Below are positions 20,281 to 31,166 of a DNA stretch of 57,480 bases, one piece after another. Below the pieces are notes generated by a model. It was not told where the DNA came from. It saw only the letters and a list, made by a program, of their open reading frames with translations, and did no database searches. Location of the stretch: positions 1 to 57,480 of the forward strand of contig JAUCBJ010003524.1 in assembly GCA_032718475.1 (NCBI GenBank). The letters run 5' to 3'. The position numbers were made by a program, and so were the translations under genes. Numbering within the stretch: the stretch's first letter is position 1; the number at the start of each line of letters is the position of its first letter. Source of the DNA: Nemertoderma westbladi (Eukaryota; Xenacoelomorpha; Nemertodermatida; Nemertodermatidae).

Positions 20281-23202
20281 ACGAGACGACACGAGACGAC
20301 ACGAGACGACACGAGACGACACGAGACGACACGAGACGACACGAGACGACACGAGACGACACGAGACGACACGAGACGACACGAGACGACACGAGACGAC
20401 ACGAGACGACACGAGACGACACGAGACGACACGAGACGACACGAGACGACACGAGACGACACGAGACGACACGAGACGACACGAGACGACACGAGACGAC
20501 ACGAGACGACACGAGACGACACGAGACGACACGAGACGACACGAGACGACACGAGACGACACGAGACGACACGAGACGACACGAGACGACACGAGACGAC
20601 ACGAGACGACACGAGACGACACGAGACGACACGAGACGACACGAGACGACACGAGACGACACGAGACGACACGAGACGACACGAGACGACACGAGACGAC
20701 ACGAGACGACACGAGACGACACGAGACGACACGAGACGACACGAGACGACACGAGACGACACGAGACGACACGAGACGACACGAGACGACACGAGACGAC
20801 ACGAGACGACACGAGACGACACGAGACGACACGAGACGACACGAGACGACACGAGACGACACGAGACGACACGAGACGACACGAGACGACACGAGACGAC
20901 ACGAGACGACACGAGACGACACGAGACGACACGAGACGACACGAGACGACACGAGACGACACGAGACGACACGAGACGACACGAGACGACACGAGACGAC
21001 ACGAGACGACACGAGACGACACGAGACGACACGAGACGACACGAGACGACACGAGACGACACGAGACGACACGAGACGACACGAGACGACACGAGACGAC
21101 ACGAGACGACACGAGACGACACGAGACGACACGAGACGACACGAGACGACACGAGACGACACGAGACGACACGAGACGACACGAGACGACACGAGACGAC
21201 ACGAGACGACACGAGACGACACGAGACGACACGAGACGACACGAGACGACACGAGACGACACGAGACGACACGAGACGACACGAGACGACACGAGACGAC
21301 ACGAGACGACACGAGACGACACGAGACGACACGAGACGACACGAGACGACACGAGACGACACGAGACGACACGAGACGACACGAGACGACACGAGACGAC
21401 ACGAGACGACACGAGACGACACGAGACGACACGAGACGACACGAGACGACACGAGACGACACGAGACGACACGAGACGACACGAGACGACACGAGACGAC
21501 ACGAGACGACACGAGACGACACGAGACGACACGAGACGACACGAGACGACACGAGACGACACGAGACGACACGAGACGACACGAGACGACACGAGACGAC
21601 ACGAGACGACACGAGACGACACGAGACGACACGAGACGACACGAGACGACACGAGACGACACGAGACGACACGAGACGACACGAGACGACACGAGACGAC
21701 ACGAGACGACACGAGACGACACGAGACGACACGAGACGACACGAGACGACACGAGACGACACGAGACGACACGAGACGACACGAGACGACACGAGACGAC
21801 ACGAGACGACACGAGACGACACGAGACGACACGAGACGACACGAGACGACACGAGACGACACGAGACGACACGAGACGACACGAGACGACACGAGACGAC
21901 ACGAGACGACACGAGACGACACGAGACGACACGAGACGACACGAGACGACACGAGACGACACGAGACGACACGAGACGACACGAGACGACACGAGACGAC
22001 ACGAGACGACACGAGACGACACGAGACGACACGAGACGACACGAGACGACACGAGACGACACGAGACGACACGAGACGACACGAGACGACACGAGACGAC
22101 ACGAGACGACACGAGACGACACGAGACGACACGAGACGACACGAGACGACACGAGACGACACGAGACGACACGAGACGACACGAGACGACACGAGACGAC
22201 ACGAGACGACACGAGACGACACGAGACGACACGAGACGACACGAGACGACACGAGACGACACGAGACGACACGAGACGACACGAGACGACACGAGACGAC
22301 ACGAGACGACACGAGACGACACGAGACGACACGAGACGACACGAGACGACACGAGACGACACGAGACGACACGAGACGACACGAGACGACACGAGACGAC
22401 ACGAGACGACACGAGACGACACGAGACGACACGAGACGACACGAGACGACACGAGACGACACGAGACGACACGAGACGACACGAGACGACACGAGACGAC
22501 ACGAGACGACACGAGACGACACGAGACGACACGAGACGACACGAGACGACACGAGACGACACGAGACGACACGAGACGACACGAGACGACACGAGACGAC
22601 ACGAGACGACACGAGACGACACGAGACGACACGAGACGACACGAGACGACACGAGACGACACGAGACGACACGAGACGACACGAGACGACACGAGACGAC
22701 ACGAGACGACACGAGACGACACGAGACGACACGAGACGACACGAGACGACACGAGACGACACGAGACGACACGAGACGACACGAGACGACACGAGACGAC
22801 ACGAGACGACACGAGACGACACGAGACGACACGAGACGACACGAGACGACACGAGACGACACGAGACGACACGAGACGACACGAGACGACACGAGACGAC
22901 ACGAGACGACACGAGACGACACGAGACGACACGAGACGACACGAGACGACACGAGACGAGACGACACGAGACGACACGAGACGACACGAGACGACACGAG
23001 ACGACACGAGACGACACGACACGAGACGACACGAGACGACACGACACGAGACGACACGAGACGACACGAGACGAGACGACACGAGACGACACGAGACGAC
23101 ACGAGACGACACGAGACGACACGAGACGACACGAGACGACACGAGACGCCACGAGACGACACGAGACGACACGAGACGACACGACACGACACGACACGAC
23201 AC
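20281..23202 (+). repeat. Decamer satellite (ACACGAGACG)n
   Basis: A dimerised form of the pentamer in which every second unit has C changed to G. About 268 perfect decamers run to about 22959. Register changes and one C substitution (about 23149) occur between 22955 and 23160, and four or five plain CACGA pentamers close the array before a T-rich flank. The minus strand contains no A, so it cannot contain a stop codon; this explains three overlapping minus-strand open frames of about 1300 codons (VVSCRLVSSR repeats), which are not genes. Two CpG per 10 bp make it the densest CpG block of the window. Confidence 0.97.
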
Positions 23203-23744
23203 TTTTTGAGTTTTTTTGTTGTACCTTTTTTGGTTCTTTATTGTTGTATTTTTTTTGTTTGTAGTACCCGGGACGTAATAGATTATTCATTCCAGTTTAG
23301 TTTTTAGTCTGTATTAACCAGGTACGAAATTGAAAAATGCGTTAACAGAATCAATAGAACAGCACTGGTCATCTCAAACTTGTACTTTTTTTAGTGAGGG
23401 GTACGACATTTTTTCACCAAAATGTGCAGTATTACCCGCAAATAATGCGACTAGCAATAATCTGAAAAATTAGAAATGTATTCCATTAGAATCAGCGCCC
23501 CACAAAACGAGTAGGGCGCAGAAACTGACGGATTCGTCGCGAATTTCGCAACGTCGGGAATATTTTATTATGTAAAATATTGGTTTTGCAAACGGCGGTA
23601 ACAACGCCGCGAGAAGGGGAGGGGGTGATAATGTGTTTGGTTTACAATACAATTATTTTGTTTACAGTATTATATTACAACAAAATTCTGTTGAAAGTTT
23701 CTGTGTGTGAGGAAGTCAGAATATATTAAATGTATTTACTACTA
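23203..23744. other. No gene seen
   Basis: A T-rich patch (23203-23260) flanks the satellite, followed by single-copy-looking DNA. At 23731-23747 short TAC/TAG triplets form the 3' tail of the LINE on the minus strand. Confidence 0.5.
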
Positions 23745-26073
23745 CTAGGTCGAGCGAACTCGGACAGTGGAAATGAGATCCTTCCAGGCTTCCCGATTCT
23801 CCATAGTTGTCGCAATTTCGTTTCTCCCAAGTTCAGTATCCCTTTAAAGTTGATCTATATATGTTATGGCCGGTCGTCCACGACTACGCTTTCCATGAGT
23901 CGGTTGCCAGAAAAGTGGGCAGTGCCCACTGAATCTTAATCTGCGTTCACGGAGGGTGGTTGATACAGGTGGTATTGTACCATAAAGCTCGGCGTTTGTC
24001 ATGTGTTGTCTCCAGCTGATGTTTAGGGCTGCCCTTAGTAGTCTTGTGTAGCAACCATCAATTCGTTGTTCAAGTGATTTAGTCAGTGTCCAGGTCTCAC
24101 CCCCGTATAAAAATACACTTTCCACTGTGGCTCGAAAGAACTTAAGTCTTCAGGTGCCTGGAGAGATCTGATTTCCAGATGGTATCCATTTTTGATAGAG
24201 CTACCCAAGCCTTTGCTTTCCTAACTTCTATGTCCTTTTTGCTACTCTTTATCCATGATCCAAGGTACTGGAAGTCTTCGACCTTCCTTAGTTGATTATT
24301 ATAAATGGTTGTCAAGTTTCCATCAACATTAAAGGTCATGAATTCGGTCTTGGTAGCATTTATATGCAATCCAACCTCCTTAGCAGCCCTCTCCACTTTA
24401 TTTAGTAGAAGCTGTGCATCTGCTAGCGTATTAGAGAGCAGGGCGATGTCATCCGCAAAGTCGGTGTCTGTGACTGTAGTTGCCGGATATCTACTACTTC
24501 TGCGTTCTTGAAGTGTGAATCCCAGATCTTCACCCTTTGTGGCCGTCCTCATTGCGTAATCCAGCACAATTACAAATAGTAATGGTGCTAATGTGTCACC
24601 TTGCAGTACGCCAGCCAGGATTGAGAAAAACTCAGTTTCACCATCTGGTGAGAGTACCTGCGCTTCTGTGTCACAATATAACAATCCAATCCCAGCAACA
24701 ATTACTTCTGGTATTCCATAAGCTCTTAGGATTTCAAGCATTTTACCTCTATGGATGGAGTCGAATGCCTTCTTGAAGTCCACAAAAGTCATGACTGCGG
24801 GGAGATTCTTTGACTTAATTCCTTCAATCAGTCTCCGTAGTGCAAGTATCTGAGCTATTGTTGATCTTGATTGTTGCTGTATGTGAGCAGTTGTAATTGC
24901 TTCAGTTTTATCCTGTATGTACTTTTCCTGGCTGATGTTGTAGGCCAATTTAAGATCGTCCTTAGCTTTCTCAACCTTGTTAATGTTTTCGGTTGTTGGT
25001 TGTTCGGTTTTAACTTTGTAGGCTATCTTAAGATCTTCTCTCTTACAAGTAACCTCAGAGTTTTGCCATGGCACATACTGTTTTCGTTTAGGTTTCTGGG
25101 GGATATGCCTCTTAGCTGATTCCTTGTGGGCTGTTATTATATTCTGGTATATTGAATTGGTGGATTGGTCTTCATCCATTGACTGAAGTGCTTCAAAGCG
25201 GTTTTGAACTTCTACTGTATAAGCATCCTTTACAGCATTGTCAGTTCTGAGTTTCTCCCAGTCATAGTTGATTTGCTTGCTTGTCCTGGGTTTGCTGGCT
25301 CTCAAACTGAGTCTGATCTCTGCAGTCACAATTCTGTGGTCCGAACCAATTAGGTTGAACGAGCTGTATGCCTCGCAGTTGATCATGCTGTTTCTCCACT
25401 TTTTGTTTATAAGGATGTAATCCAGTTGTGCTTTGGTTCCATTAGGGTATTCAAAGGTCCATAGCTTCCCCTTACTCTTTTCAAATGTGTTGTTTGTTGG
25501 TATCAATTCACATTCTTCCATTAGGTCTAAAAGTAAGTACCCATTTCTGTTAGAACTGGTGTTATAGGTGTAACCCTTGATGTCTTCTGGGCCAATTTGC
25601 GCATTCAGGTAACCAGCAATGACTTTAACATTGTGTTTCGGGATGTCCTTAATAAGTCTAGTCAGATCTTCATAAAACTTGACTGCTTGTTCTGGCTCTG
25701 ATGCATTGGTTGGACTGTAGCAACATATAACTGTTGTCTTGGGATTCCCATCAAATGTTGCGATCATAACCCTGGAATTTATAGATTCGATGTTGTTTAG
25801 GGTCTTAAGTGCAAATGGGCTTAGCAGAATTCCTACTCCACCAATTGATGCATTGGCCGAGTTTCTTACTGCTGAGCTTGTTACTAACGTCCATCCATTT
25901 CCAATGTCATTGTACTTCATGGCAGTGTCTTCATGACAAATCCGATGTTCTTGGATGCATATGATATCGATGTTATATTCCATTGCCAGACTGACCATGT
26001 CACCCTGTTTGCTCTGTGCTCTCAGCGTGCGTGCGTTCATTGTAGCAATCTTTAGTGTCTTTTTACATTTCAA
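23745..26073 (-). pseudogene. APE-type LINE (RTE-like) ORF2, deleted and broken
   Basis: Endonuclease plus reverse transcriptase of a non-LTR retrotransposon. The main frame (26073-24142, 643 residues) has an APE endonuclease at about 8-250: ATMNARTL, CIQEHR, CYSPTN, LDYILI and SDHRIV are present, but the usual GDFNAQ reads GYLNAQ (155-158), so a catalytic Asp is lost. RT motif A is FVDFKKAFD (430-438), B GVLQGDTLAP (488-497), C DFADD (538-542), then YLGSW. The RT finger region is missing: residues 397-405 jump from a pre-RT helix to the GRST-like step before motif A, a deletion at an RST microhomology. A one-base insertion near 24144 shifts the frame into 24125-23844, then an in-frame TAA (23846-23844) interrupts the last 32 or so codons, which end at 23745. 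The start is assigned by the conserved KIATMNART. The exact clade is uncertain. Confidence 0.9.
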
Positions 26074-26147
26074 CAGGTTGATTCTTCTTTCTTCTCTGTC
26101 TTCTGTATTTATTATCTATATATTACATCCCATTTTCATACTAGCTA

Positions 26148-26222
26148 ATATTTTATCATTTGAGTGAAAATTGTTTTATCATTTGAGTGAAAATTGTTTT
26201 ATCATTTGAGTGAAAATTGTTA
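26148..26222 (+). repeat. Three 23-bp tandem units
   Basis: Three near-perfect copies of a unit containing ATCATTTGAGTGAAAATTG lie just upstream (in LINE orientation) of the LINE start. They could be part of a LINE 5' UTR, since tandem 5' UTR repeats are common in LINEs, or a separate minisatellite. Confidence 0.85.
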
Positions 26223-26399
26223 TTTTAAAGTGAAAATTTTTGGGAACAGTTCCGTAGGTACTAGTTAGTTATAGGTACAACCCCCTCAAATTTTTTTTTA
26301 CGAGCTAGTTTTTGCTATTTATTTTTATGAAATGTTCTAGAACATGAGATACAATTGAAAAAAAATAATAAAATGTTCTAGAACAAATATTTTTTGTTC

Positions 26400-27690
26400 T
26401 AGAACAAATTTTAAAAAATGCTTACAAATTTTACTTTTTGTTAGTTATGTTTTATTTGATGTCAGGAAAAGTGAATTTTCTAGAATAATCGAATTTCTAT
26501 AGCTAAGATTTGACGTTCGCCCAACAACTACCTGAGTTTCGTTGGAAGCTTCTACACAAAGAAAACCCATTTTCTGCTCTGTTGGATTTGATCAGAAAAT
26601 ATTACCCGCTGTCTGCTAAATAATAAATATTATACAGTAAACGTATTCTAAGCATATCTTTAATCTAGCAAAAAACCCATAAGTATTTCGCAATCAATCC
26701 GAACCACACATTTTGGATTCTATATTACCTTATTAATGACCAAAAAAAAGTCTACAAAATTTTATTTTGCGGATCATATGTTTATTCATGGAAATTCTGC
26801 GTAACACAAGCCAAACAAAAGGAACAGTAGGGAAAAGTAAGTAGCAAATTGGTGATGTTCCTGAATAATTTAATTAATTTCACAATAAGCTGTGATTCAA
26901 TGGGACATTAGTAATATTTACACTGGCGTGTTACACATTAATTGCTATGTCTCGGAAACTAGAAGTCGCATCAAATTTTTAAATATATCAAAAACTTCAC
27001 GATATATTAAGGTAACCGTTGTAAAAAAATTATACAATTCCACTGCAAGGAAATTTCATAATTTCCATTAATATTAGTGAAGATTTTCCACATAATTAAA
27101 TTGTGATTGCTCTATTGATTTTAGGTTTAATTTATTTATTTGTTTTAGTTTGAAAACCGCAATAGTTTATCATATATCAAATAAATATAGGGATAAGGGT
27201 TTTTTAGGTCGATAAATCCGATGGGCGGGGTTATATCCACCCGTTTAGTAGAGAAGTTGTGTAAATAAGATCCTCATATTGTACCAGCAAAATTGGTATT
27301 AAAAATGGTTAAATTATTACAACAAATTTCCGTTGCTCTAGAAACTAAATTGGTAACTATCTAGAAGTGCATACCTCAGTCAATCGATAGTCATTAGAGT
27401 AAAGTTTGTCTGTACCAAATTTGGAGAAAATACCACCAATAGACCCCTTGTTGCTATGTATAATCCATGTTGCTAATGAAAGAAACAGGAAATTGAAGGT
27501 GATCCGCATAATATATTTTTATAGACTTTTTTGGGGGTATTAACAAGGTAATGTAGAATAAAAATAAATTGGTTTGGATGAATTGCGAATTTGTTATGGG
27601 TTGACACCCTTTTTCGGCTAGATTGACTCGCCTAATAGGCCTATACAGTTAATTTTTTAATTTTAATTATTTGTTAAAAAAAATACTAGC
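26400..27690. other. AT-rich interior, no gene
   Basis: About 1.3 kb with no supported frame on either strand. It belongs to the composite element if its outer inverted repeats are real ends. Confidence 0.5.
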
Positions 27691-27697
27691 TAACTAC

Positions 27698-29344
27698 TAC
27701 CGTCAACACCCAAATATGGGCATACTTTTCAAATTTGACCATCTAGTGCATTCAAGATTTACAAATTTCCAGATGTTAAATAAGTCTGTATATCCACAAT
27801 TATATTGGCTATAAGCTCTTATACACTGCAACGTCCAGTGGTTGCGTCACATGTGTAGAATTGGGAACGAAAGTAATTAGTAGAACATTGTTAATACGTG
27901 CCATACGAATTAGATCAACGTTCAAGTGTGGACCACAACTATCTAACGTCAGAATGTTGACAACGCCTTGTTTCTCGATCTTGTGCTTCAGGAAGAGCTT
28001 GGAGAAATATTTGACCATCAAGTCGCCATCTATAAACCCTGACTCAGACCGGCCATACACTGCTCCAACAGGTCCATTCTTGGCATAATTTCCACCAGGA
28101 AAGGCACCCTTGAATATGATGAATGGTGGCATGTCATTCCCACTGGCATTAACAGTGCAGCCAGCACTTACATGTTCACCAATGCCAGCCTTCAGCTTTG
28201 TGGCGCGAGTTAATTTCTTCACTGGAATCACCACCTTCGTTGTGTCCTTTGACAGGTCTATGGAAGTTTCATCAAAGTTCCACAAACAGTCGGGATGGAT
28301 AATATCCAGAAAACCACCTGGTTTTGAAACAGCTATGCCAGCATCAATCAGTTCCTTTCTAACCATTCCGAAATAGTCACGGATATCATCAACTGTGACT
28401 GAAACTCGGCCTTTGTCCTGCCGTGCTGGATTTCTCAGCTTTAGATCAGGGTGGCGTTTTATAAATCCTTGAAACCAGTGATATTGGTGCGAATGATTAT
28501 TATCAAACACGGGTGTATCATATTTCCCATGTCGAACATTGGCACTGTCTACACAACGTGCATGTAACATTACTATCCCTGGTGTCATTGGGTACCCCCG
28601 TATTGCAACATACTCCACATACGCTGCTAGAACTGATTCATCTTCCTCAGACATGATCGTTGGAGCACCCAATTTGCAGTCAAGTGTTACTTTCCCGTGG
28701 ACTCGATTTTGTAATGTAGTGCGAGGCACTCCCCAATCACGAGCAGCAGTTTTGATGGGTACTTTCTTGTTTATAACTTCATCGTAGGCTGCTAACATGT
28801 CTCGGTTATCCCACTGTCGCGTTTTCGCCATAATAAAACTTCAATATATAACAGAATAAATAATACCAGAACAGATATTGTAATTTACAAAATAAAGAGA
28901 GGTGCCTATATTATGGTAACGTTTTTGATTGCTCATGATTCCTACCCAAAAACGGGCACCACGTACTAACTAGCCTACAGAACGGAGTTGTTCTAAGGCC
29001 TAACCTATGTTGTTTCTGCAAGAAGTATATATTCAATATCTAAAAACACCACATACAACTATGATGGACCTACATAATTGTGATTCAGCCTATGGTGCAA
29101 TAAAATAGCCTACTGTCGCTCGAGATTTCAGGCGACAGAAAAGCATCAGCTGATTTTCCCCAACAATTTATTGCATCATTACAGGCCCCAGGTCAAATAG
29201 CTGTTGACTAAACTTAAAAATGGGTAAGTGGTCAACTTAGAAAACCTCATTTTGAATACTCAATACGAAAATTCAGCCAGATATATCAAAAAATGTTCAA
29301 GGGTGACCATATTTGGGTGTGCCTATATTCGGGTGTTGACGGTA
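27698..29344 (-). mobile_element. pogo/jerky-type Tc1-mariner element
   Basis: Inverted ends CCGTCAACACCCRAATATRG of about 27 bp stand at 27700-27726 and 29316-29342, each bordered by TA (27698-27699 and 29343-29344), the expected Tc1/mariner target duplication. The single gene (27809-28831) is on the minus strand. About 480 bp of leader lies between the right TIR and the start codon. The element is about 1.65 kb, a little short for Tigger/jerky elements, which agrees with the abbreviated C-terminus of its protein. Confidence 0.9.
27809..28831 (-). CDS. pogo/Tigger/jerky-like transposase
   Basis: 340 residues starting MAKTRQWD, with a clean ATG after GCG-poor leader sequence. Residues 7-50 form a pipsqueak-type helix-turn-helix (AARDWGVPRTTL). 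Residues 60-135 are a CENP-B-like second HTH (HSHQYHWFQGFIKRHPDLKLR). The DDE_1 nuclease core has D187 in NFDET, D297 in LDSCGPH and D333 in QPLDV, the DDD triad of the pogo group with about 35 residues between the last two Asp. The frame stops seven codons after the third Asp, where relatives continue for 50-150 residues, so the tail is short or lost. No internal stop or shift is seen, so it may be a fairly recent copy. It is the only gene of the 27698-29344 element. Confidence 0.9.
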   Translation of the reverse strand: MAKTRQWDNRDMLAAYDEVINKKVPIKTAARDWGVPRTTLQNRVHGKVTLDCKLGAPTIMSEEDESVLAAYVEYVAIRGYPMTPGIVMLHARCVDSANVRHGKYDTPVFDNNHSHQYHWFQGFIKRHPDLKLRNPARQDKGRVSVTVDDIRDYFGMVRKELIDAGIAVSKPGGFLDIIHPDCLWNFDETSIDLSKDTTKVVIPVKKLTRATKLKAGIGEHVSAGCTVNASGNDMPPFIIFKGAFPGGNYAKNGPVGAVYGRSESGFIDGDLMVKYFSKLFLKHKIEKQGVVNILTLDSCGPHLNVDLIRMARINNVLLITFVPNSTHVTQPLDVAVYKSL

Positions 29345-29933
29345 GCGGATATCGGTACGGACTGGCACGAAAACCAATAATCTCCCCCGGTTTTTCAAGG
29401 GTCACCAAAAGCGCACCAGACACCGCAAGAGCCGCGCTGCTCTACGGAAACGGATTTCCCTATTTCCAGCCAAACTGATTTCAGGGATCCCGATCCTTAC
29501 AGAGAAAAGAAAACTCTTTCCAGGGCTTTTGGCAACGTCACCGAGTTCGTTTGCGTTACCGCTCATGCCGGAATCGACGATAGAGAAGGGTCAGCACCAC
29601 GAGGGCACCTTCCCAACCCACCGCTGAATGAAACCGGCGATTTCCGTTTCCAGGTTCGGGAATATTAACCCGATTCCCTTTCGGCAGGATCACGCACCCT
29701 GGAACCCGTGAGGGCTCCCGGGCTAGCAGCGCTCGTCAACAGTCTTCTCCTGCGCCTTAGGATCGACTGACCCATAGCCAACTGATGTTCCCATGGAACC
29801 CTTCCCCACTTCAGCCTTCAAAGTTCTCGTTTGAATATTTGCTACTACCACCAAGATCTGCACTTGTAGAGGCTCCACCCAGGCCTACGCCTGAGGCTTC
29901 TGCGCTCACCACAACGACCCTCCTACTGCAACG
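29345..29933 (-). rRNA. 28S rRNA fragment (partial, probably nonfunctional)
   Basis: Read on the minus strand this is eukaryotic large-subunit rRNA: GAACTTTGAAGGCTGAAGTG, GGGTCAGTCGATCCTAAG, GGGAATCGGGTTAATATTCC, AAAACCGGGGGAGA and CCGTACCGATATCCGC in the correct order. It spans about 590 nt of the middle of 28S, upstream of the R1/R2 retrotransposon target region, and starts and ends abruptly in AT-rich DNA. One edge coincides exactly with the TA next to the pogo element's right TIR. There is no 18S, 5.8S or remaining 28S, so it is not a ribosomal unit. The high identity of conserved helices suggests recent capture or strong sequence similarity to the active genes. Confidence 0.93.
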
Positions 29934-30311
29934 ATTAAAAATTATATGAAACAAATTCTAAATAAAATTAAAAAAAAAAATTTATATTTTTTGAACTGTT
30001 CTAAAACAAAAACTATTTGTACCTATAACACACTAGTGCCGTAGCTTTTGCTGCACAAAGGCCTTACTCGTATTATTGTTATTTACAATTAAGGTAATAT
30101 ATCAGTACAAACTTAACTTTCATGTTGACTCCACCGGCCTCTTTTACTTTCCTGCAATGGGCACAGGCGCGGTACTCTACTCCAACTGTTGGTATTTCAA
30201 TATAATTTTTAATATAATTTCAAGATACCTCACAAACAATACAGATGCACCGCACCAAAAATTCTATAGTGTATAGTGGCTCCACAGTGTATTCTCCTGC
30301 AATAAAGAAAT

Positions 30312-30484
30312 AATTTTGCCGAAACGCGACTTTTTTGCCGAAATGGAACCTTTTTGCCGAATCGCACCTTTTTGCCGAAACGCGAATTTTTTTGCCGAAA
30401 CGCATCTTTTTTTGCCGAAACGCAACTTTTTTTTGCTGAGACGCGCGACTTTTGCCGAAATGCGACAGTTGCCGAAACGCGACG
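30312..30484 (+). repeat. Minisatellite of TTTTTGCCGAAACGCGA units
   Basis: About eight units of 18-25 bp share TTTTTGCCGAAACGC, with T-tract length and the last bases varying. It opens frames on both strands (FCRNA-type and FGKKV-type repeats), which I reject as genes. Confidence 0.9.
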
Positions 30485-30599
30485 ACTCCCCGCAGAACTA
30501 CTTGTTGGGTTCACAGTCAGCGGTGATAAAAATCATTTACCCTACAGTCGTATCACTTAATCACTTATCCTACAGTCTCCTTTTTAGGTTTTAGCCCGC

Positions 30600-30765
30600 C
30601 ACACTGTCGGCACAACGTAACGCCGACACTGTCGGCACAACGTAACGCCGGTACTCAGCAGATTATATGCACACTGTCGGCACAACGTAACGCCGACACT
30701 CAGCACATTATATGCATACTGTCCGCACAACGTTATGCCGACACTGTCGACACAGCATTTACACC
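30600..30765 (+). repeat. Minisatellite of ACACTGTCGGCACAACGTAA units
   Basis: Four to five units share CACTGTCGGCACAACGTAACG, some with an added CAGCACATTATATGCA spacer. Joined units create the 15-bp palindrome GCCGACACTGTCGGC. It lies about 400 bp upstream of the crystallin-like gene and is noncoding. Confidence 0.88.
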
Positions 30766-30784
30766 CGTGTTGTCTGGAGTGCAA

Positions 30785-31166
30785 CCAAGTCTAATGTACC
30801 TAGAATACGGGGGTATTTTATCAGAGTATTACTAATCAATAGGCATATAAAATAACACTGAATTGGCAATAATTATGAATTAAGGTGAAAAAATTTCCCT
30901 TAGATTATGTATCATAGAAAGTAAAGGATATTCTTCATAAAAGAATAGAAACTGATTGCCAACATATTTACTTGTACATTATCTGTAATAATGAATATAT
31001 AATAACTCGGGTATCCTTTGTTAGAATCATGATAACTTAAATTTAGGCCTGATATAGGCCTACAACTATAACAAGAGTAAATATAATATTAGGCATTAGG
31101 CATTATTTATAAATAATAACCCTATGTAACTTTTGATTACTAGATTTTCTTATAAAGTACTTTAAA
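30785..31166 (+). promoter_or_regulatory. Upstream region of the crystallin-like gene
   Basis: AT-rich DNA immediately before the start codon. No canonical TATA box at a defined distance is evident; TTATAAATAATAA at about 31109 is the best candidate. The start has a good context (AAAATGG). Promoter function is inference from position. Confidence 0.3.

Larger units (their letters stand above)
26252..30044. mobile_element. TIR-flanked composite element holding a pogo insertion and 28S rRNA DNA
   Basis: The block CCGTAGGTACTAGTTAGTTA followed by TAGGTACAA (26252-26280) recurs inverted at 30017-30044 with about six mismatches. The left interior carries three GTTCTAGAAC palindromes (26334, 26375, 26396) and AGCTAG words like those inside the foldback element near 32870 and 45500, so the two may be related. 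Removing the pogo insertion (27698-29344) leaves about 2.1 kb, of which the right 590 bp is 28S rRNA sequence. No own transposase is visible. I saw no clear target duplication. Confidence 0.5.

Noticed and set aside
19210-23290. Three overlapping minus-strand open frames of about 1300 codons (VVSCRLVSSR repeats)
   Set aside because: They exist only because the minus strand of the satellite has no A and therefore no stop codon. All three frames give the same repeat.
23844-24125. Independent 93-codon gene on the minus strand
   Set aside because: It is the frame-shifted C-terminal part of the LINE ORF2 that starts at 26073.
29293-29478. 61-codon frame overlapping the pogo TIR and the 28S fragment
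   Set aside because: Most of it is a translation of antisense 28S rRNA.
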